Assembly (NCBI RefSeq): GCF_002878395.1
Contig: NC_061118.1
Location: 126,212-190,211, forward strand
Origin: Capsicum annuum
Lineage: Eukaryota > Streptophyta > Magnoliopsida > Solanales > Solanaceae
DNA: 64,000 nt
Reading direction: 5' to 3'
Shown: one piece after another, positions 46,595-57,189 of the stretch
How the letters are laid out: every line of letters starts with the position of its first letter
Numbering within the stretch: position 1 is the stretch's first letter
The notes under the pieces: model-generated
What the model was told of the DNA's origin: nothing
The model's database searches: none
Seen by the model: the letters and a program-made list of their open reading frames with translations, nothing else
Program-made: the position numbers and the translations under genes

Positions 46595-48817
46595 ATGAGA
46601 ACCCCATCATCCTCATCATCATCAAGAATCAAAGTACTAACACCATGTTGTAACAAAATAGGTTTAAAAAAAGGTCCATGGACACCAGAAGAAGATGAAA
46701 TACTGACGAAATACGTCAGTATTGAAGGGGAAGGGCGATGGCGTATCCTCCCAAAGAAGGCGGGACTCTTACGCTGTGGTAAGAGTTGTCGCCTTCGTTG
46801 GATGAACTACCTTCGCCCTTCTGTTAAACGCGGACATATTACGCTCGATGAAGAAGATCTTATCCTACGACTACATCGACTACTTGGAAATAGGTTTTTT
46901 TTTCAAAATTAATTTTAGTTCAAAAATTATGTATATATCAATGTTTATAATTGCTTGTTTAACAATTGAAATGAAAACCATTTTCTTGGAATTTTTATGT
47001 TGATCTACTAGTACTTTTTTAGGGTTTCTTTTCCTTATCCAGGCCAGCGAAAGAGTCAGGTAGGGCCGAGGGGTTCATTCGAATACCTTTTTGCGAAAAC
47101 TTACGTTGTTTATATATGATTAAATTTTTTCCTTATCTTGATCTACTAGTAGTGCTTTTTTAGGGTTTCTTTTCCTTAGCTTTGATCTATATCATCACCT
47201 TCGTGTCAGGGGAAGAGTCAGGTAGGGCTGAAGGGGTTCATCTGAATATCTTTTGGTGAAAATTTACACGGTTTATATATGGTTAAAATTATGTCTTATG
47301 TAGATATAGTAGACGTTAAAATTATCTTGATCTACTAGTAGTACTTTTTTAGGGTTTCTTTTCGATCCTTAGCTTTGATCTATATCATCACCTTCGTGTC
47401 AGGGGAAGAGTTAGGTAGGGACGAGGGATTCATCTGAATACCTCTGGGCGAAAACTTAAGTTGTTTATATATGGTTCAAACTATATTTTATGTGTATATA
47501 TTAGACGTTAAATCCCTTTTTGGCTTTTTTTTTGTGTGTGTTTAATTCTACATTTTTTGAACCTTCCGCCACAGCGTGCTCTAGCTATATACATTTGTCT
47601 GACTCTTTTTTATTTTTATATCCTTAGTTTAAAAATTATTTTTTATTACGTTGGGGTCGGAGAAGGAGAAAGTGTATAGTGAGAACTAAATCCACAATAA
47701 TCGAAGATTGTGGTGAAATGATAAGTACTTTTTCATTTTGAAAATTTCGACTGATACCAAAAAAGGAGTCAAATTTTTTGGTTTATGGGTTGTGATTCAC
47801 AATTCTTTTTGTTTATTAGGTTCTGAATAGATTATATGTATATATCAAACGAAAATTTCAAAACAAATTCGAAGTTAGATAGAGTTATTGTGTTCTGCCG
47901 AACCTTAGATGGGTTTCTTTTAGTACTAATCTTTTTATTCTTTTGAGTTTTTATCAGGGTTTGGATTATTTTTGTGTTTAATGTGTTTTCTATGTTTTGT
48001 TTTAGTGTAATTGGAAGTTTGGTTTTGAGATCATCAGAGAAATTTGCAAGAACATTTATATTGATTTTTTTTTATAAAAATTGTCTTGATATAACCTAAA
48101 GTTGTATATCTTTTAGTGAAATAGTTGTTAGTTTTTCAATTGGAAAAGATTATGCAGTTGTAATTTCACAAGTGGAGTCTGGAGCGTATAAGGTGTACGC
48201 TACGTTGACTTTGCATACTTTGTAAATTTTGTAGGTGGTCCTTGATAGCAGGGAGAATTCCAGGCAGAACGGATAACGAGATCAAGAATTACTGGAATAC
48301 TCACCTTAGCAAGAAATTAATTAGCCAAGGCATAGATCCAAGAACACACAAACCATTAATATTAAACCCTAATTCCTCTAGTGATGATAATCATATTACT
48401 ATCACTAACAACAAAACTAATTCTTCTTCTTCTCCTTCTTCATCCTCAAAATTAGCAAATAATGATAATCTCAACACAATTAATCCAAATCCCATTAGTT
48501 ACAACATCAACAATAATAATAACCGTCCTGGAGAAATTACGAGTTCAGGTGACTGTCAGCATCAGAGTTGTTACGCGATGCTTGTCAACTATGATGATGA
48601 TCATATGAATATCGCGGTTACTACTGAGGGAGATGATGGAATGAATTGTTGCACGGACGATGTCTTCTCCTCCTTCTTGAATTCTTTGATCAATGAAGAC
48701 ATGTTCAATTGTCAAAATCAACAAATCAATGGTACATTGCAAGATTTTGATCCTTTCATAGCTTCATCTACACTTTCATCTAATCAAAATAATCCCAAGA
48801 GATCAATGGATGAATAA
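46595..48817 (+). CDS. MYB5: R2R3-MYB transcription factor, MYB5 type
   Basis: Two exons, 46595-46893 and 48235-48817, joined at GNR|W with GT-AG borders; 293 residues. R2 has Trp29, 49, 69; R3 has Ile82, Trp101, Trp120. The bHLH-contact pattern [DE]Lx2[RK]x3Lx6Lx3R is complete (Asp88, Leu89, Arg92, Leu96, Leu103, Arg107). The N-terminal [20 protein letters not shown], the [10 protein letters not shown] block after R3 and the C-terminal [13 protein letters not shown] (residues ~241-253) all match Arabidopsis MYB5 and petunia PH4-type proteins. Known: these act with bHLH and WD40 partners on trichome, seed-coat tannin/mucilage and, in petunia, vacuolar pH programmes. The usual first R2R3 intron is absent. 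The 1.34 kb intron carries a tandemly repeated MITE and a SINE piece next to its acceptor. The C-terminal linker is rich in Ser and Asn. No lesion seen. Confidence 0.9.
47003..47580. repeat. Tandemly repeated MITE-like element in MYB5 intron
   Basis: GGTAGGG(C/A)(C/T)GAGGG-type anchors at 47059, 47221 and 47414, each with TAGGGTTTCTTTTC before and TTTATATATGGTT-like sequence after. The right end reads GAACCTTCCGCCAC, resembling the common Solanaceae element whose ends read ggctccgccac. Three copies, ~160-195 bp apart. Confidence 0.7.
48157..48225 (-). mobile_element. TS-type SINE fragment at the MYB5 intron acceptor
   Basis: TGTAATTTCACAAGTGGAGT, then CTGGAG and GGTGTACGC, are reversed TS-type SINE blocks. 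They end about 10-20 bases before the splice acceptor TTTTGTAG (48227-48234). Confidence 0.65.
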
Positions 48818-49054
48818 TATTGAAAAAATGTACCTTCATGTACATGTTTATGTAAGAAAAAAAATGAATTATTATATTGATATTTGTAAGTCAAACAATT
48901 TTTTTTTTTTTGGTGATTTTCTAGCAAGATTGTCTATATTTTCTAATGTGATTTATAAGTGAATTGTACTGATCTTGTAATAGAATATGTATATGTGTGA
49001 GGGTTGCACATATGGAAATGTTATATAAGTTATATATTTGATAATATTATTATT
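48818..49054 (+). other. 3' flank of MYB5-like gene
   Basis: AT-rich 3' UTR-like sequence with several AATGAA/AATAGAA-type signals; no single poly(A) signal can be chosen. Confidence 0.4.
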
Positions 49055-49322
49055 TGTTTCAAATTAGTTGTCATGTTTTCTTTTGTGAAAATAAACTTAA
49101 CTAACTTTCAAAGCTAAATTGGACTAATTTAATCAACTTAACATTTTATATTTAAATTTCTATACATAATCATAAATTATTCAATAAGTTCTGCAAGTCG
49201 TGACTTTATTATGTCAATTTGATGAAAAAAATATATTTAAAAAATATTTATCAAAGTTTATGTAGTTTTATTTTCGAGAAGTGAAACATGTGACGACTAA
49301 CTTGGAATAAAGAGAGTATTAA
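49055..49322. mobile_element. Decayed Stowaway-like MITE
   Basis: Interior resembles the element at 2938-3118 (TTTTATTTTCGAGAAGTGAA, ACATGTGACGACTAACTTGG, AAAGAGAGTATT at the right end). The left terminal repeat is degenerate. Confidence 0.5.
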
Positions 49323-49982
49323 ATAAACAAGCATTATTGCAAAATAACGTGTCGTAAATCTAAATTAATCAAACCAACGAGTAGCATGTGATACCAAATG
49401 ACTACATAAAAAAATGAAAGAATACTAAAACAAATTAAGTATATAAAAACATCTTGGTTCTCTAATATTGATAAAAGTTTTTAAAATTGATTAGCGAAAC
49501 ATAAACATGTACTCATGATGTACTTTTTTGAAAAACAATGTCAAAAAAATATATGTTTAATTTGAAGTAAGTATTTTTTTTTTTTTTTTGAATATTTGGC
49601 CAAACAGGCCACAAATAGTTATATGATGTAAGTCATTCATTTATTCACTTATCAAGCATTTGTCTACATATTATATTATACTTGACAACAACGTGAAGTA
49701 CTATTTATTTCAACCAAATATTCACAACTTGAACACAAAGACAACTACTAGTCTTTATTATTTAATACACTCCATATGTGATTGATAGAATAGTAGGTAA
49801 CTCAACATATATTCATGCATTTAAGTTTTTTTTTTCAATTTCTTGTGCACTTTTGGAGTCAATATTGACTCTTCATTCATACGACGAAGCAAAAATTTTG
49901 AGTTTATAATTTTTAAATTTTAGGACAAAAAAGCTGGACTGATCGTCCAATAATATTAACAGTTGACTACACATATATATTA
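49323..49982. other. Intergenic, nothing recognised
   Basis: AT-rich spacer with a T run at about 49573-49590; no gene or RNA seen. Confidence 0.45.
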
Positions 49983-50235
49983 GACATTTACCGTGGTTGT
50001 ATTTACACACTTGATTGTTGCTTGGTCAAAAATATTAATAGTTGATTGCACATATATTATATACATGTCTGATATTTTTAGATGTGCACGTACTTATACA
50101 CACACACATATATATATAAATAACATTAGACATTCAACGATTGTATTTACACACTTGATTGTTGCTTGGACAAAAATATTAATAGTTGATTGCACATATA
50201 TTATATATCTATCAGCTATTTTTAAATGTGCACGG
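49983..50235. repeat. ~146 bp direct duplication
   Basis: Two copies of a segment with GTATTTACACACTTGATTGT, AAAAATATTAATAGTTGATT and GATGTGCACG or AATGTGCACG. Both are open in one frame, giving an 84-codon frame that is only the duplication. Confidence 0.85.
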
Positions 50236-51250
50236 GTGTGTATATAGAGAGAGAGAGCTGACTTCCTCATATTTGGACTGAGACATAGTTATTATTGTTG
50301 TAATTATAATGAAAAATGTTACATATATATAACTAGTCAAAACTACAAGTTGAAATTTAAGTAGCTAACATATGCATCTGAATATAATTGATTTAATCTA
50401 CCAATATTGACAAAAAAGAAAGGTAGCTTAGCTTGAAGAAAAGAAATATAGAGTATGTATTCAATAAGAACATATATAATATAATATAGAACTATATATA
50501 TGCATATATTCTAAATTGCCAAAAAAACAAAAAAGATTATATATGAAAACAAAGACATGCAATAAATTTTGTTTTTTGATATAGACTAACTCTATCATTG
50601 ATAAAGATTAGTGACAAACAATTTCTATCGAAAAACACAAAAAGTCCATCGTTAATCTTATTTAACGATTGATAATTAAAAAAAAATATGTTAGCTACAG
50701 TCTATTTAACAGCGAAAAATAAGAAATTAAAATATTTAACTCACCTGGAAAAATTGCAGTCATTGCCATAAATAAGGAATAGTAGGTTTCATCAGTTTTG
50801 AAATCAACTAATAGAAGTGAGAAATACGAATATAAAGAGCTTATAAGGACTAATCCACTATTTATATTATATTGCATGGTATAGTAAAATAACAATAAAA
50901 TGACAAAAAAAATAAAATAATAAGTCAATGACATGAGGGAACTTCTAAGTTGAATATTAGTTGTATACATAAAAGATATTTTGTCTATTCATGACCAAGA
51001 GCAATAGATTATTGTGAAAGTAGTTTCTATTTTTTCCCTAGAGAAGAAAATATTATATTATGTTTTTTAAATTATTTTTATAATCTATTAATGATGTCCC
51101 TTTTTAAAATATTTAATTTCCATTGTTTCCTTTTTATATGATTGACTGGTAGTTCTTGTATAATTTTGAAACTAATAATTCTGATTTTGATCAATTCTAT
51201 AGGTTTGTAGTCTTAAAATGTTTCGAATAGTTGTTTTATTGGCAAAAGTT
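50236..51250. other. Intergenic, AT-rich
   Basis: Nothing gene-like. TATGTTAGCTAC at about 50688-50700 shares similarity with 43880; probably MITE debris. Confidence 0.45.
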
Positions 51251-51428
51251 AGAATTTATATTTGATGGACAATATACGAAATTCTAACTTTTGGGTATAA
51301 GACAGAATTTCTGGTCAACTGATCAGCAGATTCGTTGTCTTAAAATATCTTCGTCTAGACTCATCGACTCCACTTTCCTCTTTGGCTTCTCTATCAAGAT
51401 GATGCCCGATTGCTTCCCGCTAGAACCA

Positions 51429-51715
51429 GACGCTCCACCGCCTTCTCCATATCTAATTTCTAACATTTGCCTATAAAGCATAATTTTTAGTCGATTGTAC
51501 AGGTTCATTATCTTGTAAATTTTCTAAATGTTTGCCTGATAGGCAAGTTAAACCGTCTACATAAAAAGGACAGTCCAGACGCTCCCACCGCCTTCTCCAT
51601 ATCTAATTTCTAACTCTTGCCTATAAGGATGAACTTCTAGTCGATTGTACAGGTTCACTGTCTTGAAATTTTCTGAATGTCTACCTCATGTGCAAGTTAA
51701 AACGTACCCATAAAA
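51429..51715. repeat. ~145-150 bp direct duplication
   Basis: CGCCTTCTCCATATCTAATT, TAGTCGATTGTACAGGTTCA and GTTAAA(A)CGT(C/A)(T/C)(A/C)CATAAAA recur once, in adjacent copies. Confidence 0.85.
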
Positions 51716-51888
51716 AAGGATATCTCGATGCACTAAAGCTCCCGTTATCTGCATTGTCCGGGGAAGGGCCCCACCATAAGGGTGTAATGTACGCGGTCTT
51801 ACCTTGCATTTTCGCCAAAAGCTATTTTCAAGGCTTGAACCCATGACCTCTTGGTTATATGACAACAACTTTATCAGTTACTCCAAGT
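51713..51888 (-). mobile_element. tRNA-derived Solanaceae SINE
   Basis: Reversed SINE: tail GATGCACTAAAGCTCCCGTT, body GTCCGGGGAAGGGCC and TTACCTTGCATTTTCGCC, B-box-like GGCTTGAACCCATGACC, and head ACTTTATCAGTTACTCCAAG. Confidence 0.8.
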
Positions 51889-52130
51889 CTACGACTATTT
51901 TTATAAGACAACTCATTAAGAATAGTCCATTTTATACCCATTTTTTGAACATGGCCCATGAAAGAGATATTTGGGGCCCCGATTTGTAAGCCCATTATCA
52001 TCAACAAATGGACTCAATTTTGACCCGGCCCAATTTCTAATACATCTCCATAGTTTTCTCCTTCAGCTGAACTATACTTCACCTGCAAAAAAAAAAAACT
52101 TCATTTCTCCATCAAAATCAATTTTTTAGG

Positions 52131-52720
52131 TAAACCCCTTTTACTCAATTAACTTTTTATCAAAATTAAATGCTCAATTTGCATAAATAAAGTTTCTGTT
52201 TTTATTCACACATTTTCTTGATTTTCTTTTTACTAGTTAATTGCATTTGCTTCCTAATTTGTTCTTGATTATAATCAATTTATTTAATCATTTTCATGAT
52301 AAAGTAGTGTAAGTGAGTCTTGGAGTAAGGTAAAGTTGTCTGGTCACGTGTTCAAGCTGTGGAATTAGTCACTAATTGCATGCATGCATGCAAGATACTT
52401 TGTGTATCAGACTGTCTTACCTTTAAAAGATTTTTTTTTCCTTTTTGTATCCTTGCATTGTTGTAGATCTGTTAAACCCCTTTTACCCAATTAACTTTTT
52501 ATCAAAAGAAAAATACTCAACTTGCATAAATAAAAAGCTTACATTTTATTCAACATTTTCTTGATTTTTAACTAGTTAACTGCATTTGTTTCCTAATTTG
52601 CTCTTGTGTGTCTTCAATTTTTTAAAAACATTTTTCATTATAAAGTAGTGAAAGTGAATCTTGTAGCAAAGGTAAAGATTGTCTGGTTATGGATTCGAGC
52701 TGTGAAATCTAACACTGGTG
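52131..52720. repeat. ~340 bp segmental duplication
   Basis: AACCCCTTTTA, CAATTAACTTTTTATCAAAA, ACATTTTCTTGATTTT and a copy of the SINE-derived TATAAAGTAGTG or GATAAAGTAGTG block occur at about 52131-52380 and again at about 52473-52720. Confidence 0.75.
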
Positions 52721-53285
52721 TTTCGTGTACCGAGCTGACCTTTTTTTATTATAAAATAGTGAAGGTGAGTCTTGGAGCAAGTTAAAGTTGTCTGTTCAGG
52801 GGTTCGAGCTGTGGAATCTGACATTGATGCTTCGTGCACCGAGCTAACCATTTTTAATTATAAAGTAGTGAAGGTGAGTGTTGGAGCAAGTTAAAGTTGT
52901 CTGGACATGGGTTCGAGCTGTGGAATCTGACACTGAAGCTTCGTGTACCGAGCTGACCTTTTCTTATTATAAAGTAGTGAAGGTGAGTCTTTAAGCAAGT
53001 TAAAGTTGTTTGTTCATGGGTTCGAGCTGTGGAATGTGACACTGATGTATGCAGGTTAGTCTGAGATGCTTGTGTACCGAGCTAACTTTTTTTATATATA
53101 TATTATAAAGTAGTTTTTGGGTATGCTATAAAATTAGATATTGATATGCATTTTCATTATAAATTAGTGAAAGGTGAGTTTTGTTTCGGTTATGAGTTCA
53201 AGCTGTGGAATGTGACAGTGGTGCATCGTGCATCACGATAGTCTGAGATGCTTCGTGTACCGAGCTGACCTTTTATTATTATAAA
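52300..53285 (+). repeat. Tandem array of deletion-derived mini-SINEs (~110 bp)
   Basis: Five to six units start near 52300, 52640, 52750, 52858, 52970 and 53150. Each has the SINE head (GTGAGTCTTGGAGCAAG, TAAAGTTGTCTG), B-box-like GGGTTCGAGCTGTGGAA, then directly the SINE tail (GCTTCGTGTACCGAGCTGAC) and a T run. The central body seen in the SINE at 54040 is missing in all of them. The shared deletion and shared flank (ATTATAAAGTAGTGAAGG) indicate tandem amplification of one deleted copy. Confidence 0.75.
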
Positions 53286-53744
53286 TTTGTTTTTTTAACA
53301 ATATTGTTTTTGGGTATGCTATAAAAATTAGATCTTGATATCTTGGTTCTTGCGCCCAGTAAATCTGAATGAATTTGTATATCGTTGCGTAGCTGGAGAT
53401 CTGTTAAGAGATACCTAAGGGCTTGGATTAGGATAGGCTTTGACATGAAGTTTGATTCATATGCATTTTTATTCTTTTCAAATGTTGATGATATTGTTTT
53501 CGTCGCGATTCTGTGTATTCCAATCTATTATTATGAGGAAAGTAAAAGCAAATGAGTGTCCTTTTGCTTTACAGAGTTAGCCGGTACTTGTGTTGATGTG
53601 CAAGCTGGCTCGTATACCAGCTTTATAAAAAGAAAGTCTTCTTTATGGATAGTTTTTATCTTAGTTGCGTAGGTGGATTATGTTATTAGTGTCTAGTTTA
53701 TGTTAAGCAGAAGATTTGGTATTTTTCTCCAGTTTGTTCTTGAT
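53286..53744. other. Intergenic, nothing recognised
   Basis: No gene or repeat boundary recognised. Confidence 0.45.
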
Positions 53745-53868
53745 CTAAGTTGCTCGGACTCTCCAAAAATACTGTTACACCTGCGTCGGATCCTCCAAAA
53801 GTACACTAATTTTGAAGGATCTGACACGAAGCCAATGAAATTTTTGAAGAGTCCGAGCAACATAGTTC
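53745..53868. mobile_element. Foldback MITE (copy 2)
   Basis: GTTGCTCGGACTCTCCAAAA at the left and TTTTTGAAGAGTCCGAGCAA at the right, ~120 bp near-palindrome with CGGATCCTCC / GAAGGATCTGAC arms. Confidence 0.82.
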
Positions 53869-54039
53869 CTGATTACACTTTGAAGAGTGTATTCTAGTAA
53901 ACTGGTTACATTTTAGTTTGTTAGAAAGAGTTCGTTGTACGCACCAAAACAAGTAACGACGGTTACAATCCTTAACTAATTGTGAAAGGAGGAGGATGTA
54001 TTCCCGGAAATGTATTCATTTGCTGTTTGCTGATTCTAG

Positions 54040-54182
54040 CTATGACTGTTGGTCACGGGTTCAAGCCTTGGAAACAGCCTCTTGCAAAAATGCAAGGTAA
54101 GGCTGTGTATAATACACCCTTGTGGTGGGGCCTGGACACCGCGTATAGCGGTAGTTTTAGTGCACCGGATTTCCCTTTTAAT
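54040..54182 (+). mobile_element. tRNA-derived Solanaceae SINE, most complete copy
   Basis: GGTCACGGGTTCAAGCCTTG (B-box GGTTCAAGCC), AAACAGCCTCTTGCAAAAAT, GCAAGGTAAGGCTGTGTA, CACCCTTGTGGTGGGGCC, CGCGTATAGCGGTAG and TTAGTGCACCGGATTTCCC in order. Used here as the reference for the other copies. Confidence 0.8.
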
Positions 54183-54262
54183 GTTGTACAATCTGCGACT
54201 CCTTACAAATCTTGTTTCTTTCAAATCTTTGTTTTGTTCCTATAGATTGACCGTTTTCTGCT

Positions 54263-54418
54263 TCAGGTGGACTACTCTCTTGGATGTACTTTTAATGCTT
54301 TTGAAGTCCCTGATTCTTCAAATTAAGGAGATTCTTCGTAGTTTAGCTGCTCGGATTTTCCTCGGAGAACAAAGAGGACACGATAATAGGAACTTTTCGG
54401 AAACTTAGTTCTTGTACC
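54263..54418 (+). other. Possible 5' leader of the BTB-family remnant
   Basis: A plausible acceptor (TGCTTCAG, about 54260-54267) precedes 150 bases without an ATG-initiated frame, running straight into the ATG at 54419. An exon-like leader is an inference. Confidence 0.3.
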
Positions 54419-55282
54419 ATGCCCATATTTTCCAATATAAAAGAAACAGAACTAAGCGGCACGAAAGAAGTTTTCTTGTCTGCCATCCGCCATGCCACTT
54501 CAGTTGGTGATTCTTTCCCTCAATTCGAGGATGATCTAAGAAATTCAGCCCAAGAACAGGTTGACTTCATGCTTGAGGATGACGAAAATATTCCCCTCGT
54601 CATAGCTGACGATGAAATAAAAGTGGAGACGAGAATTGTGGTATCTAACGTCTTTTGTTCTTTCGAAAATGAATTCTCCTTGATTTTGGAGCCTGACGTT
54701 GCAAACAAGGAGACGGAAGAGAAAATAATGCGGAGTCTATCCGACCTTGAATGGATGCATAACACTCTTTCGAAGATGGATCTCATGAAGGACTTTGTCT
54801 CGCATTGGGCGAATATATCACGCAATTTACTTAAGGTCATCGAAGATAAAAGACTTGATTCTGTCATGTGGGGTTTGAAGATAAAGTTAATAGAAGTGAC
54901 GTCGAAAGTATTGGAAGCAGTAGGTTATGGAACTGTAGTTCTTCCAGCAGAAAGTCGAGTAGAATTGCTAAAGACATGGCTTCCTTACATAAGAAAAATG
55001 AAGTCCCTTTCCGATAAAATGAGCAAAATGGAGGAAGCATCTCCGTACAAGATGAGCGAAGACCTTTGCCAATGTATCGAGGGAGCAATAGTTTCATTGG
55101 TTTCAGCATTACCGTCAAATGATCAAGCTGACATTCTAGCAGATTGGATAAGTGCCGAGCAGGTTAAATATCCAGACCTTAGTGAGGCTTTTGAGATATG
55201 GTGTTACAGAACCAAGTCTGCACAAAGAAGATTAGACGAGGCTTTGACAGAATCAGCAATGCCATTGTCACCCTCTACGTGA
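54419..55282 (+). pseudogene. C-terminal half of At3g05675-type BTB/POZ protein, BTB domain missing
   Basis: Open frame of 287 residues matching only the C-terminal region of the At3g05675-like BTB/POZ family. Landmarks are TKEVFLSAIRHATS (15-28), NSAQEQVDFMLEDDENIPLV (42-61), KLIEVTSKVLEAVGYGTVVL, ELLKTWLPYIRKMK, EGAIVSLVSALPSNDQADIL and YPDLSEAFEIWCYRTKSAQR. Known: the family is ~440 residues, with an N-terminal BTB domain that contacts CUL3 ubiquitin ligases. Here that domain is absent, and no trace of it was found in the 2 kb upstream, which holds SINEs. The frame itself has no stop. It could be a decayed copy or a truncated protein made from the internal ATG. A TS-type SINE lies 140 bases downstream. 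Confidence 0.75.
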
Positions 55283-55417
55283 TCTCTGACGAAATATTGC
55301 CTCATAAACTCCTTTGGCTATTGCTGGTTTTTGTAGCACCGTGCCCGACATATTTCCTGGTGAGTTGGCGCTTCAAGAAAATGTGATGTTTCTAGTAACT
55401 TGATGTGTAATTGTAAT

Positions 55418-55506
55418 CGGAAACAGACTCTCTACCTTGTAGGGGTACACACTACCCTCCCCAGACCCCACTTGTGGGATTACACCGAGTATGCTGTTGT
55501 TGCTAT
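55418..55506 (+). mobile_element. TS-type SINE, 3' part
   Basis: CGGAAACAGACTCTCTACCT, GGGGTACACACTACCCTCCC, CAGACCCCACTTGTGGGATT and ACACCGAGTATG followed by a short TTG-type tail (CTGTTGTTGCTATTG). Forward orientation with the characteristic tail. Confidence 0.85.
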
Positions 55507-55726
55507 TGGAAAAACTATGCGTTTTACAAGCTAATTGCTAAGTTAACGCTAGTGAACTACGCATTTGCTTGATGTGCTTTAAGATAGAATACACGGATCA
55601 TGTAAAATTTGATCGAATTAGGAAACATTACATCGTCATAATTGTGCTTGTTTTGCCCAGAGAGTCTTGTTATGCCTTCTCTGAGAGAACGGCTTATGTC
55701 TCGGATCTTTCCAAGGTTCTTGATCT

Positions 55727-56030
55727 TTATGTGTCAGCTTGTCGATATTCATCTTTACTTGGCTCATCCAAATTTATCCTTTCTCCTGATAGGTCTGCTC
55801 GTTCTGGAGTTGCACATTTCGGTGTATCAGGACTAAAGGTGTTAACAACATCATCGTCAACTACCACTTCAAGCTTATAAATCTTCAATTCAGCTCTTGG
55901 ACTCAGCGTCAGCGTCTTGTTAAATTTCAAGCCTTCGTATCTGTGTTTTTCTTCATCGTCAGCTGAAGCGCAATTGAACGATATTCTGGAAACTGGCATC
56001 AGCGTGCCTTTATGAAGGATTATCGATATC
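55727..56030 (-). CDS. Unidentified coding-like fragment
   Basis: A minus-strand frame of about 100 codons ending TAA at 55727-55729 has protein-like composition (for example RISFNCASADDEEKHRYEGL and TLSPRAELKIYKLEVVVDDD). The annotated start is a TTG with a stop two codons upstream; the first ATG is internal. I do not recognise the family. It could be a terminal exon or fragment. The opposite strand is also open for 103 codons, so coding status is uncertain. Confidence 0.25.
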
Positions 56031-56049
56031 ACTTCGCGGAACAAGCATC

Positions 56050-56397
56050 AAGCAAGCTGGCTTGGTTCATGGCTATTGAGAAATCACAACATCATGGAGG
56101 TTATTTTTCTGTGATGTATGTACTTTTGTAGGATAGTTTTTATGTGATGTATGTAACATTGTATGTTGCTATTTCCTTTTATTTTGTATAGCTACTGGAA
56201 AGCACTACTAAAACTATGTAACTATGCAATATGTGCTGAATTCAATCTTGTAAAAAGCATTATTCAAAGTGCAGGTCTCACTTACTGTTGAGTCCATACA
56301 ATCTTATTCTTTAGTTCTCTCACTCGATGTTCAATATCTATTTTGGGTCCTTCAAAGTGCCAACCTTAAGGATTAGTAAGCTCTAGATAACAAAAGA
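56050..56397. other. Intergenic, nothing recognised
   Basis: AT-rich, no gene seen. Confidence 0.45.
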
Positions 56398-56573
56398 TAA
56401 AAAAGGATTGTTCGGTGGACTAAAGCTTCTGTTATGCGCAGGGTTCGGGAAAGAGCTGGACCACAGGGGTCTATTGTACGCAGCCTCACTTTACATTTCT
56501 ATAAAGGGTTGTTTTCACGGTCTGAATCCATGACCTTTTGGTAACATGACAACAACTTTACTAGTTATTCTAA
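56398..56573 (-). mobile_element. tRNA-derived Solanaceae SINE
   Basis: Reversed copy: GTGGACTAAAGCTTCTGTTA, GCGCAGGGTTCGGGAAAG, CTTTACATTTCTATAAAGGG, B-box-like GGTCTGAATCCATGACC and head ACTTTACTAGTTATTCTAAA. Confidence 0.8.
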
Positions 56574-56614
56574 AACATATAGAATGGTACAAATATTTAC
56601 TCTCTTTTTTAGAG

Positions 56615-56925
56615 TATAGCCTCTGGTACCCTCGAACTATGATTAAATTTGCTACGACACTCTTCAATTTCACGGGAGCCCTATTACCCCCTGAACTAAA
56701 TTTTAGCGTATTTTTGTCAATCTTTTTAGCTAACGTGACACACTTTCTCAACTTTTTTAGCTGACGTGACACTTTTGACGTGGGCTCCATTTTATGTGAT
56801 AAAGGTGTCACGTCAGCACAAAAGAGTGATAAAAATACGCTAAAATTGACTTCAGGGAGTAATAGGACCCCTGTGAAGTTGGAGTGTATCGTACCAACTT
56901 CGATCATAGTTCGGGGAGGTAAAGA
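56615..56925. mobile_element. Large foldback element (~300 bp)
   Basis: Left arm CCCTCGAACTATGATTAAAT ... CTATTACCCCCTGAACTAAA and TTTTAGCGTATTTTTGTCA pair with right arm TGATAAAAATACGCTAAAAT, GACTTCAGGGAGTAATAGGA and GATCATAGTTCGGGGAGG. Near-palindrome with the centre near 56775. Both strands are open, giving mirror frames of 60-130 codons that are not genes. Confidence 0.8.
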
Positions 56926-57189
56926 AAAGGTAAAGACTAGTTTAGACTATTTTTCTTTTGTTTCCATACAATAATACAGCATTCGTTTTGAGATTCGATT
57001 AATTTAAATTCGCGTTAAAGAATCTTTATTTTGGGGTAAAACTTTCCTATTACAGGCTATTTTTTGTAGAGTATCGATTTATTTGAATTTACATTGGAAA
57101 TTACTTTGGGGTAAAGCGATTCATATTAAAGACGATTTTATTTGTAAAACTCATCAAACTCGAAATTACTCACTAAGGTTGGAAGAGTA

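Noticed and set aside
53982..54408. Open frames over the SINE at 54040-54182
   Set aside because: They are explained by the SINE and show no independent protein similarity.
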